Shown: positions 44,424 through 53,930, counted from the stretch's first letter. The stretch: 64,000 nt of DNA from Pseudobacteroides cellulosolvens ATCC 35603 = DSM 2933 (GCF_001262605.1 NZ_LGTC01000001.1:6212001-6276000); one strand, 5' to 3'. The notes: generated by a model from the letters alone, not told the origin. Made by a program: numbers and translations.

Positions 44424-46058
44424 ACATGGTCTTTGACCCCATGCCTAAAGATAGCTCAAATAAAGGGATACCGTAGTGGCATCCCCATATCTTACAATTT
44501 AATAATTGCTAAAGTGTCTGAGGTATAAACGGTTCACCTTTTATCGCTTTCACCAGACTTTCCATAACCTTTTGACCATTCTTCCTGCAGGTAGAAATAT
44601 AACTCCTAATCCTGCAAAATACAATGGGACCTTCTTTTCCACGGAAGCAACCTGAGATCTTTTGTCTCAGCTTTACCATTCGTATGTCTCGTTCGGCCAA
44701 GTTATTATCAAAGGGTATGTTAAAGTCATACATGAATGAAAGCGTCTCAACATCATATTTTTGAAGCCTCGCCAGCAACCTATGTGCAGCATTTTTATTT
44801 GGCCTGCCTGTCTTTTCAGCCACTGGTATCGGACACTCCAACTTGCCTTTGGATATAATATCTTTATAAATGGCATTATACTTTGCAGTCTCATTGAAGT
44901 CCATTTCTGCTCGACCTTCAGACCTCAAAGTATCAACCCTCTGTTTAATTTCTATCAGAAGGCTAGACATGTTCTTTGCCCATTCATGATTGTAATCCTC
45001 ATTTATGCCCTTGAGATTTCTCAAGTTATGAGAGTTACATTCCGAATGGCTGCAATCACCAAATGTGTAATAGGGTATCCAGTGGTCATGACACGCTGTT
45101 CCTTTAAAATCAGGGAGTATGCCAATATCGTTAGCTGCCTGAGTACCTCTTTTTTCATGAACTTCATAATGTGTAAGTTTGTCTGTAGAAGCACTATGAA
45201 GCCACTGAGTTTTACCGCCACTACGCATACCTGTCTCATCAAAATGCACAACTGAAGAAGCTATAAGCTGTTGCTTTGTAGAAGTCTCAACTTCTTCAAG
45301 CTTTTTGTAGAGTCTACTATTTACATTAACAAGTGTTCCTTCACTGACATTTTGTCCTATAATATCACTTAAAATTTCAGCTGTTCTCTCAAGTGGTATT
45401 AACTGATAGTTTGTCAGGTACGACATAAGAGCCTGTATATTCTCACCATACTGCACTGGCTGCTTTACATCCTCAGGAAATTCTGTTTTGTGTACCTTAT
45501 TACACGCTGGGCATACCAATTCGTGAGTCCTATATTCAGTGGTGAATACCTTTATAGTAGGCAGTTCAATTACCTGTCTAGTGCGGGTAACTCCATCAAC
45601 ACTTGATAGACAGCATCCACATTCGCATTGTGTAGGTTTCAAATCTACAGTTTTATCCGGATTTTCAACCTTATTTAGTGTTTTGCCTTCATGTCCTTGT
45701 TGACCGCCTGTTGGTTTACCAGTTTTCTCCCTCATGTTCTTTGGCTTCTTAAGTCCATCAGAAGATGGGGGCTTATTGCTATTACCACTGTTCTTGTTGA
45801 GGCGAGCTTCAAGCTCTGCAATCCTATTATTGAGAGCATTTACCTGACCAGCTAAGCTTAATACTTGTCCGTTTAACTCTTTTACCAGCGAAACTACAGC
45901 ATTTATTCCGTCATTATACGTTTTTATTATTGTTGTTTCATCCAATTCCTACACCACCATTCAATCATTGATACTATTATATTGGTTGAATTAGTGGTTT
46001 TTCATTGATAAAATATTACCAACAGTTTATTTTTGCATCTATGTCAATGCCTGAGTAG
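44379..46058. mobile_element. IS66-family insertion sequence
   Basis: A perfect 13-bp terminal inverted repeat, CTACTCAGGCATT at 44379-44391 and AATGCCTGAGTAG at 46046-46058, encloses one transposase gene. No accessory tnpA/tnpB genes are present, as in many Firmicutes single-gene members. The flanking 8 bases (TAAATATA and AAACAAAA) do not match, so either the true ends differ slightly or DNA next to the element was later deleted. Confidence 0.75.
44509..45945 (-). CDS. IS66-family transposase
   Basis: A 478-residue DDE transposase. The N-terminus has a leucine-zipper-like coil (LNGQVLSLAGQVNALNNRIAEL compressed) and the KPPSSDGLKKPK motif; a zinc-binding segment follows (CECGCC and CPACNK). 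The catalytic domain has VHFDETGMR (first Asp), HDHWIPYY (second) and NNLAERDIRMVK (final Glu). All key residues are present, so it may be active. The gene is intact. Confidence 0.93.
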   Translation of the reverse strand: MDETTIIKTYNDGINAVVSLVKELNGQVLSLAGQVNALNNRIAELEARLNKNSGNSNKPPSSDGLKKPKNMREKTGKPTGGQQGHEGKTLNKVENPDKTVDLKPTQCECGCCLSSVDGVTRTRQVIELPTIKVFTTEYRTHELVCPACNKVHKTEFPEDVKQPVQYGENIQALMSYLTNYQLIPLERTAEILSDIIGQNVSEGTLVNVNSRLYKKLEEVETSTKQQLIASSVVHFDETGMRSGGKTQWLHSASTDKLTHYEVHEKRGTQAANDIGILPDFKGTACHDHWIPYYTFGDCSHSECNSHNLRNLKGINEDYNHEWAKNMSSLLIEIKQRVDTLRSEGRAEMDFNETAKYNAIYKDIISKGKLECPIPVAEKTGRPNKNAAHRLLARLQKYDVETLSFMYDFNIPFDNNLAERDIRMVKLRQKISGCFRGKEGPIVFCRIRSYISTCRKNGQKVMESLVKAIKGEPFIPQTL

Positions 46059-46311
46059 AAACAAAAGTTTTAAAGTATACTTTCCCGGCTCTGATTCTCC
46101 AAGCTCAACTTTGCAGTAACTAATCTGCTGCTTATGAGCGTCTCATAAGGCTCTAAAGCATGGCTCCGTTAGCTTTTCTAAAGAATGAGGGTCTTTTTCC
46201 CGGCTTCTCTCCGCTGGCAACCTCAGAGAGACTCCGAAGGAATGCAACTGGTCCCCTGATATTCCTTAATGGCTTTCCATATCGCTTCCTACAGTGCATA
46301 TATTAATAAAA
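46059..46311. other. Structured noncoding segment next to the IS66 element
   Basis: No open frame. It includes a perfect hairpin CTTATGAG-CGT-CTCATAAG (46131-46149) and GC-rich stretches unlike the surrounding AT-rich DNA (for example GCTTCTCTCCGCTGGCAACC). It could be the end of a lost mobile element or a structured RNA; I cannot assign it. Confidence 0.4.
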
Positions 46312-46725
46312 TTATTCGAAAATAATTTCGTCTTTCTCTGATATCTGAACTTTGACTAATTCTTTAACTTGATTTATTCTCACGCTATATCCTGTTTTTT
46401 TATATACGGAATAATTGAATGAATCATTTAAATATGGACCATAATCTTCACCATTTAATGTATACTTTCTCTGTAAGGCTTTAAATAACTCTTCAATATT
46501 ATCTTTAGAACTACTGCTACCAAACTTTAATTTTACATCTTTCGTTTCAAAAATATATGTCTGTAAAGCCATTTCTAGTTCTCTAGCTGTACTTTTATTG
46601 TTATCTTTTATAGCTACAAAACCTAATCCATACTTATTATTCATAAAATAAGCAGCTAAACAGATAATAACAACAATAATTAAAAGAAAAAGTATTTTAA
46701 ATTTATTCTTAATTACTAAATTCAT
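46312..46725 (-). CDS. Small membrane-anchored protein, paralogue of the 57.9-kb gene
   Basis: A 137-residue protein with one N-terminal helix (ILFLLIIVVIICLAAYF) and an external domain. ELEMALQTYIFETKD, an IEELFKALQ helix, GEDYGPYLND and GYSVRINQV align with the C-terminal half of the 239-residue protein at 57865-58584 (ISMAIMMFIADSD, FGPYLEKS, GYRIEISGD). A pseudopilin-like architecture (single helix, then helical and beta parts) is possible. AAAGGG precedes the start. Function unknown. Confidence 0.6.
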   Translation of the reverse strand: MNLVIKNKFKILFLLIIVVIICLAAYFMNNKYGLGFVAIKDNNKSTARELEMALQTYIFETKDVKLKFGSSSSKDNIEELFKALQRKYTLNGEDYGPYLNDSFNYSVYKKTGYSVRINQVKELVKVQISEKDEIIFE

Positions 46726-46998
46726 ATATATGCCCTTTCATATGCTTTCAGCTATATTAATTACTTAATTACCTTAATTTTTATTTCGGCAAAATATGAT
46801 TAAACGAATATGATGGACTTTGATATTTTCTGCTGGTTCCATATATGTGTTTCTTCTATTATATATTATGATGAATTGGATAGCACCCATTTTATTGGAT
46901 GCTATTATCCGTTGGCATGACTGGTTCCCGATATTCTGACTTATCCCTCATCATTTTATATGTTATAGTTACCAGCTTTCTCATGATACATTTAATAC

Positions 46999-49494
46999 GT
47001 AGGGTAGGACTAACAGCGTCTTGCTTGTTTTACCAAGTAGATTTCTGCGTCCCCCCTCAGAACCGGACTTACACCTTTCAATGTATCCGGCTCGCCAGCT
47101 GTTTCTAAGTGTAAAGTCAATCGATTTATCTATATTTCTTTTCCAAAATGGATGTCTTTATGGCATTTTTTGCACACTATTAAAGTTCTACGATTCAGTT
47201 CAATCATTCTTTGTACCCAATATGGAGTTATTATATTTGCCTTAAAATATTTGTCTTTTAGGCTTTTTAGTTTTTTAACGTGGTGAACTGCAAAATCCCC
47301 AGGAGTGCTATTTTGTATTCCGCAAAGTTCACATTTACAATTCTCCAACCTTTTGATAACTAAAGGTTTTTTATAGTAGATTTCATTGGTTTCCTTTATC
47401 CACTTTATGGGCTGATTTATGTATATTAGTGGCTCGATAAAATATGTCATGGTTTTACTTCCTGCTTTAGTCTCATAATTTACACCAATTATTTTACGAG
47501 TCCCTGTGCCGTGTTTCCTGGGCACATCCATTCCATATTTTTTTATAACCTTTGTGATCGAACTGTCTTCCTTTCTTGCTATAGTTGCTGCCATACTGGA
47601 ATAATGGTAGTATTTGTACTTTCCTATTTTGGAGCTTACATCCGTTGCAATCCTGTAGTAGTTGTACATGCCTCTAATTTCTGAATTGTATTTGCCAATT
47701 ATATCTGCAATGGTCAGGTTTATCCTATTGCAGTGATGAGTGGGTTTACCATTCTTTCTGAAAGGTTCCAGTTTTTTATTAATCACGTCGTTTGGAACTA
47801 AAAGTTGTATTGTCTCGTTCAGTGTCCTTCTTTTATAACCGAGTGTGTTTTTCTTTGTAAAAGTACAATTGGTAGTTTTGGAAATCTCAAATCCAAGAAA
47901 TCTTGCTCTTTCTGTTGTTAAGTTTGTTATAATGGTTTTATCCATGTTAAGTTCCAATTTTAGTTTAGTATTAAGTAGTTCTTTTATTTTATCTCTTATT
48001 TCCTCTGCTAACTTCTTGCTTCCAATTATACATACAACAAAGTCATCGGCATACCTTGTGTACTTGACCCTTATATAATCAGGGTCCATAGGGTCTAATG
48101 AACGTAGAGTATACATTTGTTTTAGTATTTCTTTAGCAGTTTTATTATCGCCTCTTCGTCTTGCATTGTGCCTCGCCTTTTCAAGTTGTGAGTATGCAGG
48201 GTTATACTTTCTTTTATTTTGGTACGTGGAATATTGTTCTTTTAATGACTCCATGTACTTATCCAGTTCATGCAAGTATATATTGGCTAGAATAGGACTT
48301 ATTATACCTCCTTGCGGTATTCCTGACAAAGAGCCTTTTACTTGATTGAATTCAAAATAACCTGCCTTAAGAAATCTTTTTATTAATTCCAGAAGTCTTC
48401 CGTCCGTGATTTTTTTACCTAATAGACTAATAAGAACATCATGGTCAATGTTATCAAAGAAACCTTTGATGTCACCTTCAATTACCCAATTTGTTCCCTT
48501 ATACCTGTTTTTGATTTGATAGAGGGCTGTATGGCAGCTTTTATTTGGTCTGAAGCCATGTGAAGTTTCCAAAAATATAGGTTCATATATTGACTCCAGT
48601 ATCTGCCGAACTACTTCTTGTACAAGCTTATCTATAAAAGATGGTATTCCCAGAGGTCTTAACTTTCCATTTTTCTTTGGAATATAAGTTCTCCTAACTG
48701 GTATAGGATAATATGTCTCAGATTTCATTTTTTCAATTATGTCATTAATGATATCATAGTTGAAACCATCGATTGTTTTATCGTCTATACCAGCGGTCAT
48801 ATTACCTTCCTTCGCATAGATTTTTCCGTAAGCTGTTATATAGAAATCTGGATTAAATAGATTTCTATATAACCTATCAAAGATAAATTCTTTATTTTCT
48901 TTTGACTTCTTGCTTAGTATTGATAGAACTATATCAGCTTTCTGCATTTCGCATACCTCCATATTCATTCAATTAAACAACCTGCCACCCTTCGCCATGT
49001 GGACAGCTTTCCTGTATCCGATTTTACGGCTTTCCCTGTCTATTCAGGTTCCTCAGACTACTATGGTGGCTCCGTAACCATATCAGCTCTGCTGACTTAG
49101 GTTATCTCCGTTTAGTTCTTGAAGTACAATTTCGTGTAACTTAGGTTCCCGTTCGTACCTTTATCGTATTTCTTATACGCTTGAAAAGTCTCAGAGATTA
49201 TGAGAACCAACAAAGCGAGATTCTCATAGAATCTTTTCATGTGCTTATCAATTAGCCTTCGCACATCCCCCAAAGTTAAGGTCAAGGCACTGGGTTTAAG
49301 GCAGTTTAGCTTTAACCATATTACACATTGGTCTCGCATATCCCCCTGTAAGCTAATTTTCAAGGTATACACTTTACTGAAATGCTATGTTCCCTTATGG
49401 CGTTTCCACCTCCGGTTAATCAGTCGACCATCCAGACATCTCTCTAGTCCAGAATCCTCTTAGGATGATACTTTCAAGTCCATTACGGACGCAC
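46999..49494 (-). mobile_element. Group II intron, downstream copy of a gapless tandem
   Basis: 2496 bp. The 5' end GTGCGTCCGTAATGG is at 49494 on the minus strand, and the 3' end CCTACCCTAC is at 46999. Domain V (GAGCCGGATACA, GAAA tetraloop area, TAAGTCCGGTTC) is at 47060-47093, and domain VI follows. The encoded protein is 47130-48968. The 3' exon is the last 107 bases of the IS110 gene. The 5' neighbour is not exon but the 3' end of the second intron copy. Confidence 0.9.
47130..48968 (-). CDS. ltrA: Group II intron reverse transcriptase/maturase (copy 1)
   Basis: A 612-residue multifunctional intron protein. Reverse transcriptase motifs run from RPLGIPSFIDKLVQ through GIPQGGIISPILAN to the catalytic TRYADDFVV; the maturase (X) domain is in the middle-to-C-terminal part (NRINLTIADIIGKYN), and a C-terminal HNH endonuclease has CELCGIQNS, HHVKKL and CKKCHKDIH. 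It assists splicing and makes the DNA copy during retrohoming. It is near-identical to the copy at 49626-51464 except for a cluster of changes near the C-terminus. AGGTATGCG precedes the start. The symbol is by family only. Confidence 0.93.
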   Translation of the reverse strand: MNMEVCEMQKADIVLSILSKKSKENKEFIFDRLYRNLFNPDFYITAYGKIYAKEGNMTAGIDDKTIDGFNYDIINDIIEKMKSETYYPIPVRRTYIPKKNGKLRPLGIPSFIDKLVQEVVRQILESIYEPIFLETSHGFRPNKSCHTALYQIKNRYKGTNWVIEGDIKGFFDNIDHDVLISLLGKKITDGRLLELIKRFLKAGYFEFNQVKGSLSGIPQGGIISPILANIYLHELDKYMESLKEQYSTYQNKRKYNPAYSQLEKARHNARRRGDNKTAKEILKQMYTLRSLDPMDPDYIRVKYTRYADDFVVCIIGSKKLAEEIRDKIKELLNTKLKLELNMDKTIITNLTTERARFLGFEISKTTNCTFTKKNTLGYKRRTLNETIQLLVPNDVINKKLEPFRKNGKPTHHCNRINLTIADIIGKYNSEIRGMYNYYRIATDVSSKIGKYKYYHYSSMAATIARKEDSSITKVIKKYGMDVPRKHGTGTRKIIGVNYETKAGSKTMTYFIEPLIYINQPIKWIKETNEIYYKKPLVIKRLENCKCELCGIQNSTPGDFAVHHVKKLKSLKDKYFKANIITPYWVQRMIELNRRTLIVCKKCHKDIHFGKEI

Positions 49495-51990
49495 GTAGGG
49501 TAGGACTAACAGCGTCTTGCTTGTTTTACCAAGTAGATTTCTGCGTCCCCCCTCAGAACCGGACTTACACCTTTCAATGTATCCGGCTCGCCAGCTGTTT
49601 CTAAGTGTAAAGTCAATCGATTTATCTATATTTCTTTTCCAAAATGGATGTCTTTATGGCATTTTTTGCACACTATTAAAGTTCTACGATTCAGTTCAAT
49701 CATTCTTTGTACCCAATATGGAGTTATTATATTTGCCTTAAAATATTTGTCTTTTAGGCTTTTTAGTTTTTTAACGTGGTGAACTGCAAAATCCCCAGGA
49801 ATACTACTTTGTATTCCGCAAAGTTCACATTTACAATTCTCAAGCCTTTTGATTACTAAAGGTTTTTTATAGTAGATTTCATTAGTTTCCTTTAGCCACT
49901 TTTTGGGCTGATTCATGTATATTAATGGCTCGTTAAAATATGTCATGGTTTTACTTCCTGTTTTAGTCTCATAATTTACACCAATTATTTTACGAGTCCC
50001 TGTGCCGTGTTTCCTGGGCACATCTATTCCATATTTTTTTATAACCTTTGTGATCGAACTGTCTTCCTTTCTTGCTATAGTTGCTGCCATACTGGAATAA
50101 TGGTAGTATTTGTACTTTCCTATTTTGGAGCTTACATCCGTTGCAATTCTGTAGTAGTTGTACATGCCTCTGATTTCTGAGTTGTATTTGCCAATTATAT
50201 CTGCAATGGTCAGGTTTATCCTATTGCAGTGATGAGTGGGTTTGCCATTCTTTCTGAAAGGTTCCAGTTTTTTATTAATCACGTCGTTTGGAACTAAAAG
50301 TTGTATTGTCTCGTTCAGTGTCCTTCTTTTATAACCGAGTGTGTTTTTCTTTGTAAAAGTGCAATTGGTAGTTTTGGAAATCTCAAATCCAAGAAATCTT
50401 GCTCTTTCTGTTGTTAAGTTTGTTATAATGGTTTTATCCATGTTAAGTTCCAATTTTAGTTTAGTATTAAGTAGTTCTTTTATTTTATCTCTTATTTCCT
50501 CTGCTAACTTCTTGCTTCCAATTATACATACAACAAAGTCATCGGCATACCTTGTGTACTTGACCCTTATATAATCAGGGTCCATAGGGTCTAATGAACG
50601 TAGAGTATACATTTGTTTTAGTATTTCTTTAGCAGTTTTATTATCGCCTCTTCGTCTTGCATTGTGCCTCGCCTTTTCAAGTTGTGAGTATGCAGGGTTA
50701 TACTTTCTTTTATTTTGGTACGTGGAATATTGTTCTTTTAATGACTCCATGTACTTATCCAGTTCATGCAAGTATATATTGGCTAGAATAGGACTTATTA
50801 TACCTCCTTGCGGTATTCCTGACAAAGAGCCTTTTACTTGATTGAATTCAAAATAACCTGCCTTAAGAAATCTTTTTATTAATTCCAGAAGTCTTCCGTC
50901 CGTGATTTTTTTACCTAATAGACTAATAAGAACATCATGGTCAATGTTATCAAAGAAACCTTTGATGTCACCTTCAATTACCCAATTTGTTCCCTTATAC
51001 CTGTTTTTGATTTGATAGAGGGCTGTATGGCAGCTTTTATTTGGTCTGAAGCCATGTGAAGTTTCCAAAAATATAGGTTCATATATTGACTCCAGTATCT
51101 GCCGAACTACTTCTTGTACAAGCTTATCTATAAAAGATGGTATTCCCAGAGGTCTTAAATTTCCATTTTTCTTTGGAATATAAGTTCTCCTAACTGGTAT
51201 AGGATAATATGTCTCAGATTTCATTTTTTCAATTATGTCATTAATGATATCATAGTTGAAACCATCGATTGTTTTATCGTCTATACCAGCGGTCATATTA
51301 CCTTCCTTCGCATAGATTTTTCCGTAAGCTGTTATATAGAAATCTGGATTAAATAGATTTCTATATAACCTATCAAAGATAAATTCTTTATTTTCTTTTG
51401 ACTTCTTGCTTAGTATTGATAGAACTATATCAGCTTTCTGCATTTCGCATACCTCCATATTCATTCAATTAAACAACCTGCCACCCTTCGCCATGTGGGC
51501 AGCTTTCCTGTATCCGATTTTACGGCTTTCCCTGTCTATTCAGGTTCCTCAGACTACTATGGTGGCTCCGTAACCATATCAGCTCTGCTGACTTAGGTTA
51601 TCTCCGTTTAGTTCTTGAAGTACAATTTCGTGTAACTTAGGTTCCCGTTCGTACCTTTATCGTATTTCTTATACGCTTGAAAAGTCTCAGAGATTATGAG
51701 AACCAACAAAGCGAGATTCTCATAGAATCTTTTCATGTGCTTATCAATTAGCCTTCGCACATCCCCCAAAGTTAAGGTCAAGGCACTGGGTTTAAGGCAG
51801 TTTAGCTTTAACCATATTACACATTGGTCTCGCATATCCCCCTGTAAGCTAATTTTCAAGGTATACACTTTACTGAGATGCTATGTTCCCTTATGGCGTT
51901 TCCACCTCCGGTTAATCAGTCGACCATCCAGACATCTCTCTAGTCCAGAATCCTCTTAGGATGATACTTTCAAGTCCATTACGGACGCAC
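49495..51990 (-). mobile_element. Group II intron, upstream copy of a gapless tandem
   Basis: 2496 bp, the same length as its neighbour. The 5' end GTGCGTCCGTAATGG is at 51990, joined to IS110 exon 1 ending AAGAAACAGA. Its 3' end CCTACCCTAC at 49495 abuts the 5' end of the other copy with no base between. Domain V is at 49556-49589. The target junction keeps GT as the first two bases after the exon (GTATT in the empty site, GTGCG in the occupied one), which may explain a second insertion at the same place. Confidence 0.9.
49626..51464 (-). CDS. ltrA: Group II intron reverse transcriptase/maturase (copy 2)
   Basis: A 612-residue protein, same domains and motifs as copy 1 (reverse transcriptase with YADD, maturase, HNH). 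Differences from copy 1 include Lys to Asn in KKNGNLRP, Met to Ile in GIDVPRKHG, and a group in TKTGSKTMTYFNEPLIYMNQ and IQSSIPGDF. Catalytic residues are unchanged, so both copies may be functional. Confidence 0.93.
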   Translation of the reverse strand: MNMEVCEMQKADIVLSILSKKSKENKEFIFDRLYRNLFNPDFYITAYGKIYAKEGNMTAGIDDKTIDGFNYDIINDIIEKMKSETYYPIPVRRTYIPKKNGNLRPLGIPSFIDKLVQEVVRQILESIYEPIFLETSHGFRPNKSCHTALYQIKNRYKGTNWVIEGDIKGFFDNIDHDVLISLLGKKITDGRLLELIKRFLKAGYFEFNQVKGSLSGIPQGGIISPILANIYLHELDKYMESLKEQYSTYQNKRKYNPAYSQLEKARHNARRRGDNKTAKEILKQMYTLRSLDPMDPDYIRVKYTRYADDFVVCIIGSKKLAEEIRDKIKELLNTKLKLELNMDKTIITNLTTERARFLGFEISKTTNCTFTKKNTLGYKRRTLNETIQLLVPNDVINKKLEPFRKNGKPTHHCNRINLTIADIIGKYNSEIRGMYNYYRIATDVSSKIGKYKYYHYSSMAATIARKEDSSITKVIKKYGIDVPRKHGTGTRKIIGVNYETKTGSKTMTYFNEPLIYMNQPKKWLKETNEIYYKKPLVIKRLENCKCELCGIQSSIPGDFAVHHVKKLKSLKDKYFKANIITPYWVQRMIELNRRTLIVCKKCHKDIHFGKEI

Positions 51991-53122
51991 TCTGTTTCTT
52001 AGTTTTTCCCTCAGACAGTTTCTTTTTGTAATACTCATAAAAGTATGCATTTGTAGGCTTATCCTTGGGATTACTCAACACTGATACAGCAGTTTGGAAG
52101 AATATTTGATATAGATTCCTGTTACCAAGTTTGTTGCTGAAATTCTTGTTTGTCTGGCCTGTAGAATATCTCATCGGTGATATTCCTGCATAGGCAGCTA
52201 AAGCATCGGCATTTGGAAACCTTGATATATCACCAATTTCCGATATAATTCCAGCTGCTGTCACAGTATTTATTCCCTTCATGCTTTCAAGCTTGTAACC
52301 AAATTTGGGAATAAGTTTTTTCATATTATCCTCAATGCTTGCTATGATCGCCATATTATCATTGATTTGCTTAATTGATTATGTAACTATAAAATCTCTC
52401 AGGTCTTGAAATTAGTTTGTTGTGTCTCCGTCTTTCTCTACATACTCAAGGATTTGACGTGCCTTTTTCTCAGAACAGTTGTGATGGCTTTTTTCACTTA
52501 GAAAGGTTGTAAGTTCTTGATGGGTAATTCCCTTTAATTTTGACGGGGACGGAAACACTTTGAAAAATTCCAGTGCCGTTTTGCTATCCAGTGAGAAGAA
52601 AAAATTCTTATAATTTGGATAGTCATGGCTAAGATATGTATGGATTTGATTCTTTAAAACAACATTATTTTTAACAAGTGTGTTCCTCTTTGTTACAAGT
52701 TCATTTAATGCCCAATGTAAATCATTTGGTACTGCATCCGGCAAGGAATCAAGCTTATTTAAAAGAACGTTTGCCACACATTGACTATCTATGCTGTCGG
52801 ATTTGTTTATGCTGGCTTGATTTTTCCTCTCTGATTGTGACAATGAAGGGTTTACATACTTGACTTTATAGTTCCTTTCCAGTAGAAAAATTGCCAATTC
52901 CCTTCCATTACCCAGCACATCCTCCAAGCCAAAAACAGGTGTAACTCCTTGGGCTGTGTGCTTTTTAACAAAACTTATCACCTTGGAAAAGTCCTGCTTT
53001 CTATTTGGAAATGTCATTTCCCCCAGTTTTTCACTAAAACAATTAATTAAAACTGCTGTGTGTTGGTGCTTATGCACGTCGCAGCCAATGTAGACATGCC
53101 GCATCTTTGGGTGGAACATCAT

Positions 53123-53385
53123 TAAATCATCCCTTCTTTATTCATATTTCAAGGTACATAAATTGACCTTAAGCATCCCTAACTCAGCGTTAGACCTTAT
53201 TAAAAAGGTCCCGCATCAACTTCTAAGCAAAGGTTTTAAAACTTTTATAAAAGCCGTATCCAAAAATACAGCCTTTAGAAAAACTTCAAGACCAAGAATA
53301 ACGGCATTCTCTGCAAAGCGTTAGAATCTGGCAGAGCAAGAAACCCGCACAAATATCATCAGCCTATTCATGACATAAAGTCAAT
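53123..53385 (-). ncRNA. Predicted bridge RNA region of the IS110 element
   Basis: The noncoding stretch directly upstream of the IS110 recombinase is where members of the IS110 group encode the bridge RNA that selects donor and target DNA. The segment has stems such as GACCTT-ATTAAA-AAGGTC (53192-53209), no open frame, and a length (263 bases) that fits the element's left end plus the RNA. Exact RNA ends and loop specificities cannot be set from this window alone. Confidence 0.45.
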
Positions 53386-53730
53386 TTAAGTAAAAATCCT
53401 GTAAGAAATACCAGCAAGTGAAGCACTGATGATCATGTCACGTGTCCCTTTGCTTTTTGTCAAATCTTCATGAAATACCAAAACCAAATCCGGCTTTTCC
53501 ATCTTAAGCATCTGTGCATTTCTTATGGGTCCTGCACTTTTTCCAAACCTTTGCCAGTCTGCCGGATACTCTACATATCTGATACCGCACTGACGGGCAG
53601 CACGAACACCAAGAGTATCAGCCCCGCGGCACCCTCCAGCAATAAGCAAATCAATATCAAGACTTTTGACAACGGCTAAAATCTTCTGATAATCCCTATA
53701 ATAACGGCTTCCAGCTATCAAAACCTTCAT
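53386..53730 (-). CDS. SLOG-fold protein (DUF2493, YspA-like)
   Basis: A 114-residue Rossmann-like protein. KVLIAGSRYYRDYQ at the N-terminus, LIAGGCRGADTLGVRAA and FGKSAGPIRNAQML are the nucleotide-binding hallmarks of the DUF2493/YspA branch of the SLOG superfamily. Members are common on phages and mobile elements and are proposed to bind nucleotide ligands. It is encoded next to a SymE-like gene. AGAGGT precedes ATG 53730. The IS110 left end begins just after its stop. Confidence 0.85.
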   Translation of the reverse strand: MKVLIAGSRYYRDYQKILAVVKSLDIDLLIAGGCRGADTLGVRAARQCGIRYVEYPADWQRFGKSAGPIRNAQMLKMEKPDLVLVFHEDLTKSKGTRDMIISASLAGISYRIFT

Positions 53731-53912
53731 AATATAAAACCTCTAATTTTACTGAAAAAGCCTGTAGTAAATACAAGCCTTTGCACTAAAGTCGGAAGCC
53801 ACAATAGAGCTATATCAACGCTCTTTGAAAATATGTAGTATGTAAAATACCAACCGGAACTGGTAAACGGAGCTGCCATAATCCCTGGCAGCCCTCTGTA
53901 AAAACCTCTCAA
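53727..53912 (-). CDS. Possible 61-residue protein between SLOG and SymE-like genes
   Basis: A short frame whose stop overlaps the SLOG start by four bases, an arrangement seen with real coupled genes. It is hydrophobic and Trp/Tyr-rich (SSGWYFTYYIFSKS). There is no good start (a TTG within a 10-bp repeat) and no recognised family, so it may be chance. Confidence 0.25.
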   Translation of the reverse strand: MRGFYRGLPGIMAAPFTSSGWYFTYYIFSKSVDIALLWLPTLVQRLVFTTGFFSKIRGFIL

Positions 53913-53930
53913 AACCCCTCAAAACCCCTC
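53901..53930. repeat. Three tandem 10-bp units
   Basis: AAAACCTCTC followed by two copies of AAAACCCCTC, directly after the SymE-like stop codon. Confidence 0.6.

Larger units (their letters stand above)
46892..53122 (-). pseudogene. IS110-family transposase interrupted by two group II introns and two stops
   Basis: Exon 1 is 53122-51991 and exon 2 is 46998-46892. Removing the introns joins ...GKTKKQ-S-IKCIMRKLVT..., the normal C-terminus of the family, 413 codons in one frame. The RuvC-like DEDD domain has IGCDVHKHQH, FGLEDVLGNG and SDSIDSQCVANV; the Tnp20 domain has MKGINTVTAAGI and the GISPMRYSTGQ serine segment. Exon 1 has two in-frame TAA codons (around 52409 and 52376, in the stretch DTTN-stop-FQDLRDFIVT-stop-SIKQIND), so the recombinase cannot be made full length. 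Gene fragments 52412-53122 and 51991-52354 are the visible pieces. IS110 members use a bridge RNA; see 53123-53385. Confidence 0.88.

Noticed and set aside
44761..45255. 164-residue plus-strand frame
   Set aside because: Antisense to the IS66 transposase, no ribosome site, composition of a shadow frame.
49112..49372. 86-residue frame repeated at 51608-51868
   Set aside because: It lies within the catalytic RNA part of the introns upstream of the maturase start and has no ribosome site; it is a by-product of the RNA sequence.
47130..51464. Reverse transcriptases as a retron or diversity-generating element
   Set aside because: They have maturase and HNH domains, and the flanks carry group II domain V and 5' GTGCG ends; no msr/msd or template/variable repeats were seen.
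53727..53912. 61-residue frame as a confident toxin or antitoxin
   Set aside because: Start lies in a tandem repeat, no ribosome site and no family resemblance; kept only as a low-confidence feature.
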